Below the pieces are notes generated by a model. It was not told the DNA's origin. It was given only the letters and a program-made list of their open reading frames with translations, and ran no database searches. Positions 46,025 through 54,926 of a stretch of 64,000 nt of DNA are shown here, one piece after another (the first letter of the stretch is position 1; each line of letters opens with the position of its first letter). A program made the translations under genes and the position numbers. The stretch comes from Streptomyces sp. T12. Lineage in GTDB: Bacteria > Actinomycetota > Actinomycetes > Streptomycetales > Streptomycetaceae. The stretch covers positions 8,163,001 to 8,227,000 of the forward strand of contig NZ_CP117866.1 of the NCBI RefSeq assembly GCF_028736035.1. Direction: 5' to 3'.

Positions 46025-46495
46025 ATGGACGCGGTGCGGCTGATCGTGACGAGCAGGCGGGCGCTGGCGGGGAGCAGGGGTGCACCGGAGATCATGACCG
46101 AGGTGTGGCAGGCACAGGCCCTGGCTCAGGCGATAGGGAGTCGGCTCGCGGTGTTCGGGCCACCTGAACTACGGGGCGAGGCGCTGGGGCTGACGGAGCT
46201 GGCTGGGCGTGGCTGCGGGGTCCTTCAGGCACCGGAACTGGCGGACGGGGCCTTACGCGCGGCCCAGCTCACGGAGCTGGGCGATGCGCGGCAGGCGTTG
46301 ATGCATCTGGGCAGCCTCTTGGGGGAGGTCGGGATCGCTCTCGTCGGCATGGCCAGTTCCGCGGATGACGAGGCGACGTACTGGCAGTGCATGGAGGCGA
46401 TCGACGCGGCGGACGAGTCTCGGGACCGGGTGCTGGAGATGCTGCGAAGACTGGCGGATCGGGATCAGGTGTTGCCGGAGAGGGAGGCGGGGTAG
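46025..46495 (+). CDS. Helical protein of unknown function (DUF6099-like)
   Basis: 156 residues from ATG 46025 (GGGGAC upstream); an in-frame GTG at 45965 would add 20 basic residues without family character. The protein is almost wholly helical, Ala/Leu-rich (RLIVTSRRALAGSRGAPEIM, LGDARQALMHLGSLLGEVG), with no membrane segment and no recognised catalytic motif. It resembles a streptomycete-only family I believe is DUF6099. The start is preceded by an AT-rich stretch (45870-45960) that could hold its promoter. Confidence 0.7.
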   Translation: MDAVRLIVTSRRALAGSRGAPEIMTEVWQAQALAQAIGSRLAVFGPPELRGEALGLTELAGRGCGVLQAPELADGALRAAQLTELGDARQALMHLGSLLGEVGIALVGMASSADDEATYWQCMEAIDAADESRDRVLEMLRRLADRDQVLPEREAG

Positions 46496-46901
46496 CGTCC
46501 GCCGGCGGGGCCGGGGTGCCTGCGGCGGCCTGTGCGGGTGGGGTGGGGTTCGCGTAGCGCGTGCGGGTGTGTTGTGGGGCGGGGACGTGCCGGGGGGTGT
46601 CCGTCCTCGGTCCGGCGGCTCGGTTGCGCAGGAGGTGCTGTGTGTTGACGCCGGCCGCTGCGGGCGGACACCCCCGGCACGTCCCCTGCTCGCCGTACGC
46701 GGCTGCGGGTACGTCCACCCCAGCCGCGGGCAGTCGTGCCGTTGGGGCGGCACGGGTGGGCGCGGGCGGCACCCCGTCAGCGCCGGGCCGCGCGACCCCC
46801 TCCGCCCAGCTGTGACGCCGGGCGACCCGCAAAGCGAACGGCACCTGTGACTCGGCCCAGCCGGCGCCGCCACCCCCGCCCAGCAGTAAGCAGACGGGCC
46901 G
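46496..46901. repeat. Gene-free gap filled with GC-rich palindromic repeats
   Basis: A 406-bp gap without convincing coding sequence. It holds the long inverted repeat 46581-46603 / 46665-46686 (arms starting GGGGACGTGCCGGGGGGTGT, one base slip), separated by 61 bp. It also holds a shorter hairpin GTGCCG-TTGGGG-CGGCAC at 46736-46753. The sequence style resembles intergenic repeats I have seen in Streptomyces genomes, but family identity is from memory only. It could act as bidirectional terminator between the two flanking genes. Confidence 0.7.
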
Positions 46902-47078
46902 TCAGCCGGTCTCCCCGTCCTGCAGCTGGCCGCGTCCGGGCCCCCCGGTCGACTGCAGGTCCGCGTCGAGGGCCGACAGGTCCGCGTTCAGGGCCGCCAT
47001 CAGCTCCTCCATCTGCTGTAGCAGCCCTTTCGGCTGGCCGGTGCCGCCGCCCTGCTGTGGTGGGAAGTTCTCGGACAT
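46902..47078 (-). CDS. Small acidic helical protein, unknown
   Basis: 58 residues from ATG 47078, with an excellent GAGGAGG ribosome binding site 6 nt upstream, which is the main support. It begins MSENFPPQQGGGTGQPKG, followed by a helix LLQQMEELMAALNADLSALD and a Gly-rich tail. No family recognised. It might be a small regulatory or structural peptide. It is divergent from the LLM oxidoreductase gene. Confidence 0.6.
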   Translation of the reverse strand: MSENFPPQQGGGTGQPKGLLQQMEELMAALNADLSALDADLQSTGGPGRGQLQDGETG

Positions 47079-47319
47079 GACGGCCTCCTCGGCCTCCGGC
47101 CCCCGATGGAAGTGGGCCGACACGGTGACGCTCCGGCGGTCGACGGCCGGAGCGGGGGCCGGGCGGTCCGGCTCCGATCGAGCCAACGATCACCGTCGGG
47201 GCCGGTCACTGGCCCGGGCGAGGGGCGGCAACGGCGTGGACGGAATTCACCCGACCGTGGATGCGGAGGGCAGGGGGACCGGTTCGGTCGACAGGTGCCG
47301 CGGCGTGCAGGATGGAGGT

Positions 47320-48240
47320 ATGGATCTTCGCATCTTCACCGAGCCCCAGCAGGGCGCCACGTACGACACCCTCCTCACCGTGGCGAAGGCCACCGAGGAC
47401 CTCGGCTTCGACGCGTTCTTCCGGTCGGATCACTATCTGAAGATGGGTTCCGGGGACGGCCTTCCCGGCCCCACCGACGCCTGGATCACGCTCGCCGGCC
47501 TCGCGCGGGAGACCAAGCGGATTCGCCTCGGGACCCTGATGACCGCCGGTACCTTCCGGCTGCCCGGCGTGCTCGCCATCCAGGTCGCCCAGGTCGACCA
47601 GATGTCCGGCGGCCGGGTCGAACTCGGCCTGGGGGCCGGGTGGTTCGAGGAGGAGCACCAGGCGTACGGCATCCCGTTCCCGAAGGAGAAGTTCGGGCGG
47701 CTGGAGGAGCAGCTCGCCATCGTCACGGGGCTGTGGGCGACCGAGGCCGGTGAGACCTTCGACTTCCACGGGAAGTACTACGACCTCAGCGACTCGCCTG
47801 CCCTGCCCAAGCCCGCCCAGGGCAGGATCCCGGTGCTGATCGGCGGGCACGGCGCCACCCGTACTCCGCGGCTGGCCGCCAGGTACGCCGACGAGTTCAA
47901 CATGCCGTTCGCCTCGGTCGAGGACAGCGAGCGGCAGTTCGGGCGCGTGCGGGCCGCCGCCGCGGAGGCCGGTCGCAAGGGGGACGAGCTCGTCTACTCC
48001 AACGCCCTCGTCGTGTGCGTCGGCAAGGACGACCAGGAGGTCGCCCGTCGTGCCGCCGCGATCGGACGTGAGGTGGACGAGCTGAAGCTCAACGGACTCG
48101 CCGGCTCCCCGGACGAGGTCGTCGAGAAGATCGGCCGGTACCAGGAGATCGGGTCGCGGCGGATCTACCTGCAGGTCCTCGACCTGGCCGACCTGGACCA
48201 CCTCGAACTCATCTCCTCCCAGGTCCAGTCGCAGCTGTAG
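47320..48240 (+). CDS. LLM class F420-dependent oxidoreductase
   Basis: 306 residues from ATG 47320. The TIM-barrel luciferase-like features are DLRIFTEPQQGATYDTLL, FDAFFRSDHYLKMG, RLGTLMTAGTFRLPG, GGRVELGLGAGWFEEEH and PVLIGGHGATRTPRLAARYAD. This is the subfamily of actinobacterial F420-dependent LLM enzymes (TIGR03560-like). It would reduce or oxidise a small organic substrate with coenzyme F420 in the cytosol; substrate unknown. The ribosome binding site is AGGATGGAGG, close to the start. A frame extends upstream to 47041 but is not protein-like. Confidence 0.92.
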   Translation: MDLRIFTEPQQGATYDTLLTVAKATEDLGFDAFFRSDHYLKMGSGDGLPGPTDAWITLAGLARETKRIRLGTLMTAGTFRLPGVLAIQVAQVDQMSGGRVELGLGAGWFEEEHQAYGIPFPKEKFGRLEEQLAIVTGLWATEAGETFDFHGKYYDLSDSPALPKPAQGRIPVLIGGHGATRTPRLAARYADEFNMPFASVEDSERQFGRVRAAAAEAGRKGDELVYSNALVVCVGKDDQEVARRAAAIGREVDELKLNGLAGSPDEVVEKIGRYQEIGSRRIYLQVLDLADLDHLELISSQVQSQL

Positions 48241-48817
48241 TAGGCCACGCTGTACAGATCCGCCGTCCGCGCCCTGCGGAGGTCCTTGACGGGGCCGCAC
48301 TGCCCGGTTCCGGGCGAGCCGCGCTCTTCGCGTCGGTCGTGGCCCCGTCGTGGAGGACTCCTTTTCGCGGGTGCGGTGGTGTGCCGGGGAATTGGCGGGG
48401 ACTTACCGGCTCACGTCGGTCAGACGGACTCGATCTCGGCGGTCATTTTCTCGGACATATATCTCTCAGTTCTCCGTTCTCCGGTCTTCGGCGACCGGTG
48501 ATCTTTACGGTCCTCAACGGCCGGTGATTTCCTCCGGCCTTCAACGACCGTTGATATCGGCGGCGGTCGGGTCCTGTGCCCGGCCTGCCGGGGGTCCTCG
48601 GCCAGTGCCCAGCCCTTCAGGGTTTTCGGTCCGCGGGTGCCGGTGATCCGCCGGATCTCCCTAAAGGCCTCCGTACTTTTTCTGCTCCGCCCGTCCTTTC
48701 GGTGTCTGCCCAGGTGATTGCCGCAGCCGGAGTGCAGCGAAAAATGCCTGCGTGCGGCCGGGTGGCGGGCTGTACGTTGTGGTGTCCGCAGTTCAGACCA
48801 CATTCGAGGCAACCACC
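48241..48817 (+). promoter_or_regulatory. Gap and leader before the RNA repair operon
   Basis: A 577-bp stretch without a confident gene. The middle (about 48440-48560) is much richer in A/T than its surroundings, and contains the three 27-bp tandem units listed separately. A minus-strand frame across it ends in a 12-residue MSEKMTAEIESV, preceded by purine-rich sequence, too short to call. The last 100 bp (GCAGCGAAAAATGCC) probably hold the hen1 promoter. Confidence 0.45.
48481..48561. repeat. Three 27-bp tandem repeats, exact in phase
   Basis: Units 48481-48507, 48508-48534 and 48535-48561 share a core of CGGYCYTC..CGRCCGKTGAT followed by variable bases. They abut without spacers, so this is a direct tandem repeat, not a CRISPR. 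The period is a multiple of three, and each core contains a near-palindrome (ACCGGTGA type), so a repeated protein-binding site is plausible. Confidence 0.75.
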
Positions 48818-50308
48818 GTGTTCCTGACGATCAGTACCACCGGCACGCCGGAACGCCCGGCCACCGATCTCGGCTACCTGCTGCACAAGCACCCCGAGAA
48901 ATCGCAGGCGTTCTCCACCTCCTACGGCAAGGCCCACGTCCTCTACCCGGAGGCGGACGCCGAGCGCTGCACGGCGGCGCTGCTCCTGGAGGTCGACGCG
49001 GTGGCACTGGTCCGGCGCGGCAAGGGCAAGGGCCGGGGCGGCGCGCCCGACGCGGCGCTCGCGCAGTACGTCAACGACCGCCCGTACGCGGCCTCCTCGC
49101 TGCTGGCCGTGGCGCTGAGCGCCGTCTTCTCCAGCGCGATGCGGGGCGTGTGCAACGCCCGGCCCGAGCGCGCCGCGCAGCCCCTGCCCCTGCGCATCGA
49201 GGTGCCCGCGCTACCGGCCCGGGGCGGCCCGCAGCTCGTACGACAGCTGTTCGAGCCGCTCGGCTGGGCGGTGACCGTCGAGCCGGTGCCGCTGGACGTG
49301 CGGTTCCCCGAGTGGGGCGACTCGCGCTACGTCCGTCTCGTCCTGGAATCGGAGGCGCTGACCCTCGCCGAGGCCCTGCGCCACCTCTACGTCCTGCTCC
49401 CCGTCCTCGACGACGCCAAGCACTACTGGGTCGCCCCCGACGAGGTCGACAAGCTGCTGCGGGCCGGTGAGGGCTGGCTGCCGGACCACCCGGAGCAGAA
49501 GGTGATCACCAGCCGGTACCTGTCGCGCCGCTGGTCGCTGACCCGGGAGGCGATGGAGCGGCTGGAACTCGTGCGGCTCGCGGAGGCCGACGACAGCGAG
49601 GTCGAGGACATCGACAACGCGGTCGAGGCGGAGAGCGAGGCCGAGGAGAAGCCGACCCCGCTCGCCGTGCAGCGCCGGGACGCGATCCTGGCCGCGCTCA
49701 AGGCGGTCGGCGCCTCCCGCGTGCTCGACCTCGGCTGCGGACAGGGCCAGTTGGTGCAGGCGCTGCTCAAGGAGCCGGCGTACACCGAGATCGTGGGCGT
49801 GGACGTGTCGATGCGGGCGCTGACCATCGCCGGGCGGCGGCTGAAGCTGGACCGGATGGGAGAGCGGCAGGCCTCGCGCGTGAAGCTCTTCCAGAGCTCC
49901 CTCGCCTACACCGACAACCGGCTCAAGGGCTACGACGCCGCCGTGCTCAGCGAGGTCATCGAGCACCTCGACCTGCCACGGCTGCCCGCCCTGGAGTACG
50001 CGGTGTTCGGCGCGGCCCGCCCGCGGACCGTCCTCGTGACCACCCCGAACGTCGAGTACAACGTCCGCTGGGAGAGCCTCCCGGCCGGCCATGTCCGGCA
50101 CGGCGACCACCGGTTCGAGTGGACGCGCGAGGAGTTCCGGGCCTGGGCGCGGGCGGTGGCCGAACGGCACGGGTACGGCGTGGAGTTCGTGCCCGTGGGG
50201 CCGGACGACCCGGAGGTGGGGCCGCCCACCCAGATGGCCGTCTTCGAGATGGGCGCAGCCGGCATGAACAGCACCAGCAACGACGAGAAGGAGGCGAAGG
50301 CCGCATGA
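48818..50308 (+). CDS. hen1: 3'-terminal RNA ribose 2'-O-methyltransferase Hen1
   Basis: 496 residues from GTG 48818. The N-terminal domain (FLTISTTGTPERPATDLGYL) is characteristic of bacterial Hen1 and stimulates Pnkp ligation. A variable acidic linker (about residues 260-295) leads to the methyltransferase domain with VLDLGCGQGQLVQ at about 310. The metal site follows: SEVIEHLDLPRLP, then HVRHGDHRFEWTREEF. It methylates the 2'-OH at the 3' end of cleaved RNA so that the repaired junction resists further ribotoxin cutting. The stop overlaps the pnkp start as ATGA, so the pair is coupled, as in the established bacterial Pnkp/Hen1 system. Confidence 0.96.
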   Translation: MFLTISTTGTPERPATDLGYLLHKHPEKSQAFSTSYGKAHVLYPEADAERCTAALLLEVDAVALVRRGKGKGRGGAPDAALAQYVNDRPYAASSLLAVALSAVFSSAMRGVCNARPERAAQPLPLRIEVPALPARGGPQLVRQLFEPLGWAVTVEPVPLDVRFPEWGDSRYVRLVLESEALTLAEALRHLYVLLPVLDDAKHYWVAPDEVDKLLRAGEGWLPDHPEQKVITSRYLSRRWSLTREAMERLELVRLAEADDSEVEDIDNAVEAESEAEEKPTPLAVQRRDAILAALKAVGASRVLDLGCGQGQLVQALLKEPAYTEIVGVDVSMRALTIAGRRLKLDRMGERQASRVKLFQSSLAYTDNRLKGYDAAVLSEVIEHLDLPRLPALEYAVFGAARPRTVLVTTPNVEYNVRWESLPAGHVRHGDHRFEWTREEFRAWARAVAERHGYGVEFVPVGPDDPEVGPPTQMAVFEMGAAGMNSTSNDEKEAKAA

Positions 50309-52851
50309 CCGAGAACCCGACACCGCAGGGACGCGTCCTGCCCGTCACCGACCTCTCCCTCGTCGTGCTCATCGGCGCCTCCGGCTCCGGCAAGTCCACC
50401 TTCGCCCACCGGAACTTCAAGCCCACCGAGGTCATCTCCTCCGACTTCTGCCGCGGCCTGGTCTCCGACGACGAGAACGACCAGAGCGCGACCCGGGACG
50501 CCTTCGACGTCCTGCACTACATCGCGGGCAAGCGCCTGGCCGCGGGCCGCCGTACCGTCGTCGACGCCACCAGCGTGCAGCAGGACGCCCGGCGGCAGCT
50601 GATCGAGCTGGCCAGGCAGTACGACGTGCTGCCGATAGCCATCGTGCTCGACGTGCCGGAGGAGGTGTGTGCCGAGCGCAACGCGGCCCGCACCGACCGG
50701 GCCGACATGCCGCGCCGCGTCATCCAGCGGCACACCCGCGAACTCCGCCGATCCCTGCGGCACCTGGAGCGCGAGGGCTTTCGCAAGGTGCACGTCCTGC
50801 GGGGCGTGGCGGACGTCGAGCACGCCACCGTCGTCACCGAGAAGCGCTTCAACGACCTCACCCACCTCACCGGCCCCTTCGACATCATCGGCGACATCCA
50901 CGGCTGCGCCTTTGAGCTGGAGTCGCTGCTGGGCAAGCTGGGCTACGTCGACGGCGCGCACCCGGACGGCCGTACCGCCGTCTTCGTCGGCGACCTCGTC
51001 GACCGCGGCCCGAACAGCCCGGGCGTGCTGCGCCGCGTGATGTCGATGGTGAAGTCGGGCAACGCCCTGTGCGTGCCGGGCAACCACGAGAACAAGTACG
51101 GGCGTTACCTCAAGGGCCGCAAGGTCCAGCACACGCACGGGCTCGCCGAGACCATCGAGCAGATGGAGGGCGAGAGCGAGGAGTTCCGGGCCGAGGTACG
51201 GGAGTTCATCGACGGGCTCGTCAGCCACTACGTTCTCGACGGCGGCCGGCTGGTCGTCTGCCACGCCGGTCTGCCGGAGAAGTACCACGGCCGTACGTCG
51301 GGACGGGTGCGTTCGCACGCGCTGTACGGCGACACCACCGGGGAGACCGACGAGTTCGGGCTGCCGGTGCGCTACCCGTGGGCCGAGGACTACCGAGGCC
51401 GGGCGGCTGTGGTGTACGGCCACACTCCGGTCCCGGAGGCCACATGGCTGAACAACACCATCTGCCTGGACACCGGTGCCGTCTTCGGCGGCAAGCTGAC
51501 CGCGCTGCGCTGGCCGGAGCGGGAACTGGTCGACGTACCGGCCGAGCAGGTCTGGTACGAGCCGACGAAGCCGCTGCGGACGGAGGCACCGGGCGGGCAC
51601 GACGGGCGGCCGCTCGACCTGGCGGACGTGCACGGGCGCAGGGTCGTGGAGACGCGGCACGCCGGCCGGGTGTCCGTCCGTGAGGAGAACGCGGCGGCTG
51701 CCCTGGAGGTCATGAGCCGCTTCGCGGTCGACCCGCGCCTGCTGCCCTACCTCCCGCCGACGATGGCACCGACGGCGACGTCGCACATCGAGGGCTACCT
51801 GGAGCACCCGGCCGAGGCCTTCGCGCAGTACAAGGAGGACGGCGTCGAGCGGGTCGTGTGCGAGGAGAAGCACATGGGCTCGCGGGCGGTGGCCCTGGTG
51901 TGCCGGGACGCGGAGGTCGCGCGCAAGAGGTTCGGGGTCGACGGCCCCACCGGGTCGCTGTACACCCGTACCGGTCGCCCCTTCTTCGACGACGAGTCGG
52001 TGACGGAGACGATCCTCGACCGGCTGCGGACGGCGATCGGCGAGGCCGGCCTCTGGGCCGACCTCGAGACCGACTGGCTGCTGCTCGACGCCGAGCTGAT
52101 GCCGTGGTCGCTGAAGGCACAGGGCCTGCTGCGCTCGCAGTACGCGGCGGTCGGCGCCGCCTCCGGGGCGGTGTTCCCGGGCGCACTGGCCGCCCTGGAG
52201 GGCGCTGCGGCGCGCGGTGTCGACGTGTCCGGGCTGCTGGCGCGCCAGCGCGAACGGGCCTCGGACGCCGCCGCGTTCACGGAGGCGTACCGCCGCTACT
52301 GCTGGACGACGGACGGCCTGGACGGCGTACGCCTGGCCCCGTTCCAGATCCTGGCGGTCCAGGGCCGCAGCCTCGCCGCGCTCGCGCACGACGAGCAGCT
52401 CGCGCTCCTCGACCGGCTGGTGGAGCACGACAGCACGGGTCTGCTCCAGACGACCCGACGCTTGTACGTCGACACCGGGGACCCGGAGTCGGTGCGGGCC
52501 GGCGTCGACTGGTGGCTGGAGATGACCGGCCGCGGCGGCGAGGGCATGGTCGTCAAGCCGCTGGGTGCGGTCGTACGCAGCGAGCAGGGGCGGCTGGTGC
52601 AGCCCGGCATCAAGTGCCGGGGCCGCGAGTACCTGCGGATCATCTACGGTCCCGAGTACACGCGCCCGGACAACCTGGCCCGGCTGCGGCAGCGGTTCCT
52701 CAACCACAAGCGGTCCCTCGCCATCCGCGAGTACGCACTGGGGCTGGAGGCCCTGGACCGGCTGGCGGAGGGCGAGCCGCTGTGGCGGGTGCACGAGGCG
52801 GTGTTCGGGGTGCTGGCGCTGGAGTCGGAGCCGGTGGACCCCCGGCTGTGA
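50305..52851 (+). CDS. pnkp: Polynucleotide kinase-phosphatase-ligase (Pnkp), RNA repair
   Basis: 848 residues from ATG 50305. Kinase: GASGSGKSTFAHRNF at about residue 25. Calcineurin-like phosphatase: IGDIHGC, VGDLVDRGP and VPGNHENKYGRY at about 195-265, later HAGLPEKY and YGHTPVP. C-terminal nucleotidyltransferase/ligase: CEEKHMGSRAV, with the adenylated Lys in the E-K-x-x-G/S motif, at about 522, and GGEGMVVKP at about 750. Together it heals 5'-OH and 2',3'-cyclic ends and seals RNA with Hen1. Full length for the family; no damage seen. Confidence 0.96.
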   Translation: MTENPTPQGRVLPVTDLSLVVLIGASGSGKSTFAHRNFKPTEVISSDFCRGLVSDDENDQSATRDAFDVLHYIAGKRLAAGRRTVVDATSVQQDARRQLIELARQYDVLPIAIVLDVPEEVCAERNAARTDRADMPRRVIQRHTRELRRSLRHLEREGFRKVHVLRGVADVEHATVVTEKRFNDLTHLTGPFDIIGDIHGCAFELESLLGKLGYVDGAHPDGRTAVFVGDLVDRGPNSPGVLRRVMSMVKSGNALCVPGNHENKYGRYLKGRKVQHTHGLAETIEQMEGESEEFRAEVREFIDGLVSHYVLDGGRLVVCHAGLPEKYHGRTSGRVRSHALYGDTTGETDEFGLPVRYPWAEDYRGRAAVVYGHTPVPEATWLNNTICLDTGAVFGGKLTALRWPERELVDVPAEQVWYEPTKPLRTEAPGGHDGRPLDLADVHGRRVVETRHAGRVSVREENAAAALEVMSRFAVDPRLLPYLPPTMAPTATSHIEGYLEHPAEAFAQYKEDGVERVVCEEKHMGSRAVALVCRDAEVARKRFGVDGPTGSLYTRTGRPFFDDESVTETILDRLRTAIGEAGLWADLETDWLLLDAELMPWSLKAQGLLRSQYAAVGAASGAVFPGALAALEGAAARGVDVSGLLARQRERASDAAAFTEAYRRYCWTTDGLDGVRLAPFQILAVQGRSLAALAHDEQLALLDRLVEHDSTGLLQTTRRLYVDTGDPESVRAGVDWWLEMTGRGGEGMVVKPLGAVVRSEQGRLVQPGIKCRGREYLRIIYGPEYTRPDNLARLRQRFLNHKRSLAIREYALGLEALDRLAEGEPLWRVHEAVFGVLALESEPVDPRL

Positions 52852-52874
52852 CGGTCAGCGGCTGTTCACCGTCA
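52849..52874. terminator. Short hairpin between convergent pnkp and NAD-kinase-like genes
   Basis: TGACGGT (52849-52855) and ACCGTCA (52868-52874) form a perfect 7-bp stem with a 12-nt loop. Both stop codons (TGA of each gene) lie at the outer ends of the arms. A bidirectional terminator is plausible; no U-tract. Confidence 0.5.
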
Positions 52875-53771
52875 GTCGACGAGTCGCAGCCGCTCCCGGC
52901 ACACACCCACGCGGAGGGTCTGACCCCAGGTCAGCTCGATCGCGTCCGTCTCCATCCCGTCCCCGAAGGCGACGAGCCGCTCGGACTCGACGGTGAGGTG
53001 GAGACGGGTCGCGGCGGCGAGCTCCCCGGCCACCAGTGACGTACCGGTGGCCGGGGAGGGCCAGGCCTCCCGTACGAACCACAGCAGGCGTTCCTCCGTG
53101 GGGGCGGGCAGCCGCAGCTGCCCGCCCCTTTCCTGCCACACCGACCGGATCCATCCGGTCGCCCCCGTCCCGGTGCCGATCAGCACCCCGGACGAGGCCT
53201 GGGCCTCGACGACACCCCCGTCGTCCTCCAGGCCCAGGCGGTATCGGGCCGTCCGGTGTCCGGCGGCGCCCAGGTAGATCTCGTTCAGCGCCACGAGGCG
53301 CTGTGTGTCGTCGGCGACGGCCTCGACCATGGTGAGTTCGTCGAAGCGGCCCCTTCCGGATTGCGTGGCGGCGAGCAACGGGCCGGCGTCCTCGGGGCGG
53401 TGGCGCACCAGGACGCCCGGGTTGCGGCCGGGGTCGGTGTCGATGCCCAGCACCGGCTGCCCGGCGAGGTACTTGGCGACGTTCGCCACCAGGCCGTCCT
53501 GCCCGACCACGACCACGACGTCCTCGGGCGCGAACAGGAAACGGTCCAAGTCGGCGCGCTCGACCCGGGTCTGACGCCAGGTCAGGGGGATTGCTGAGGT
53601 GACCTCCGTCAGCGCCTGTCGCGTCCGGCGGTGGGGTTCGGCCACCTCCTCGACGTCGCGGCCCCGGGAGGCGAGGAAGAAGGCGGCCTGGCCGTGCGTG
53701 CCGTGCCGGGCCACCAACTCCTCGTACTCCGTGGTGCGATGGACGAGGACGACCCGGGGCGCGAGACTCAC
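52872..53771 (-). CDS. NAD-kinase-like protein (divergent)
   Basis: 299 residues from GTG 53771, which overlaps the SPFH gene stop (GTGA). The C-terminal half matches ATP-NAD/diacylglycerol kinase folds: VLGIDTDPGRNPG, RTARYRLGLEDDGGVVEA, and GVLIGTGTGATGWIRSVW, similar to the GTGSTGY loop of NAD kinase. The canonical GGDG(T/S) triphosphate loop reads VVGQDGLVANV, so the first Gly is replaced and the following Thr lost. It may phosphorylate a different nucleotide, or bind without catalysis. Coupled to an SPFH protein, an arrangement that suggests a shared membrane-linked process. Confidence 0.82.
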   Translation of the reverse strand: MSLAPRVVLVHRTTEYEELVARHGTHGQAAFFLASRGRDVEEVAEPHRRTRQALTEVTSAIPLTWRQTRVERADLDRFLFAPEDVVVVVGQDGLVANVAKYLAGQPVLGIDTDPGRNPGVLVRHRPEDAGPLLAATQSGRGRFDELTMVEAVADDTQRLVALNEIYLGAAGHRTARYRLGLEDDGGVVEAQASSGVLIGTGTGATGWIRSVWQERGGQLRLPAPTEERLLWFVREAWPSPATGTSLVAGELAAATRLHLTVESERLVAFGDGMETDAIELTWGQTLRVGVCRERLRLVD

Positions 53772-54805
53772 GCCTGCCCCTGCGTCCCGAGCCTGGCGAG
53801 CAGGCCCGTCAGCACGTCCGGCGACACCGTCACGCTGTCGATCCGCGGCAGGTTCTCCGCCAGCCGTGTCCCGGTGAGCGCGTGCAGCGTCGCCACGTCC
53901 ACCTCCGCGTGCACCCGCAGCCAGGCCGCCTGCGCCTGCGCCCGCGCCGCACCGACCTCGCGGGCGCCCTCGGCCTCCGCCCGGGCCAGCCGTACGGACC
54001 GCGTTGCCTCCGCCTCCGCGAGCCGCACCGTCCGTGCCGCCTCGGCCTCGGCCCTGACGGCGTCCGCGGCGGCGTGCTCCTCGGCCTCCCGCCGCGCGTT
54101 CGTGCCGCGCTGGTCCACCAACTGCTCCTCCCGGCGGGCGAGTTCGATCTGGCTGGCCAGTTCGTTCTCGGCGATCGCGCGCTCCCGCTCGACGGCCACC
54201 GCCCGCCGCTCGTAGGTCGCCCGGTCCGCCTCCTGCTGGATCTGCTCGCGGGCCGGCGTGCGCAGCGCTCGCTCCACCTCGGGTTCGGGGCGCAGCGCCA
54301 TGACGCGTACGGCGACGACCTCGATGCCGGTCGCCGGGAGGCGGTGCTCCCCGGCCAGGCCCGCCGCGATCCGCTCCCGCACCGCGGTCACGCCGTCGAC
54401 CAGCGCCGCCGACAACGGCGTACGGGCCAGCACGTCCAGCGCGTGCTGCTGGGCCGTCTCCGTCAGGAGCGTCCCGAGCTGCTCCAGCGGGGTGCCCCGC
54501 CAGGCGCCGGTGTCCGGGTCGACGGAGAAGTCCAGGCGCGCGGCCGCCACGGCTGGGTCGCTGATCCGGTAGGTGACCGTCGCCTGTACGGCCACGTCCT
54601 GGAAGTCGGACGTACGGGCATGGAAGGTCATCGCCAACTCTCGGTCGTCCACCGGGACTTCGGAGAGCGTGGCGGTCAGGGAACGGAACCAGAAGCTCAG
54701 TCCCGGGCCGTCGTGCACCAGCCGGCCGGAGCGGTGGTGGCGGATGTGTGCCGTCGGAGCGCCCCGCAAGTGGCGCCACCCCAGGCGCCGGGTGATGTCG
54801 GCCAT
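53768..54805 (-). CDS. SPFH/band 7 (stomatin-like) protein
   Basis: 345 residues from ATG 54805 (AGGGG upstream). The SPFH domain covers about 30-190 (FWFRSLTATLSEVPVDDREL, VQATVTYRISDPAVAAARL, EVVAVRVMAL). A long Glu/Arg/Ala coiled coil follows at about 195-300 (REQIQQEADRATYERRAVAV). There is no N-terminal hydrophobic hairpin, so membrane contact would be peripheral. Such proteins oligomerise and organise membrane microdomains or chaperone partners. Overlaps the start of the NAD-kinase-like gene by 4 bp. The upstream gap contains TCGTC-GGGTA-GACGA (54823-54837), a possible operator shared with the divergent arginine deiminase gene. Confidence 0.88.
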   Translation of the reverse strand: MADITRRLGWRHLRGAPTAHIRHHRSGRLVHDGPGLSFWFRSLTATLSEVPVDDRELAMTFHARTSDFQDVAVQATVTYRISDPAVAAARLDFSVDPDTGAWRGTPLEQLGTLLTETAQQHALDVLARTPLSAALVDGVTAVRERIAAGLAGEHRLPATGIEVVAVRVMALRPEPEVERALRTPAREQIQQEADRATYERRAVAVERERAIAENELASQIELARREEQLVDQRGTNARREAEEHAAADAVRAEAEAARTVRLAEAEATRSVRLARAEAEGAREVGAARAQAQAAWLRVHAEVDVATLHALTGTRLAENLPRIDSVTVSPDVLTGLLARLGTQGQA

Positions 54806-54926
54806 GAGATCCCCTCACTTTTCGTCGGGTAGACGATAATCGCCAGAGTCACTTGTCGTCAAGGGGACGAGAACGGAAACGGTCGAGCAGGGGGTGAACT
54901 CGGGCGGCGATGGTCAGGATGGAGAC

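Noticed and set aside
48481..48561. 27-bp tandem repeats as a CRISPR array
   Set aside because: Only three degenerate units with no spacers and no cas genes.
48420..48812. Minus-strand 130-residue frame before hen1
   Set aside because: Spans the tandem repeats, has no family resemblance and weak codon pattern; the terminal 12-residue peptide alone is too short to support.
52852..54818. Single 648-residue frame joining SPFH and NAD-kinase-like genes
   Set aside because: The N-terminal part is an out-of-frame shadow; the two real genes overlap as GTGA at 53768-53771.
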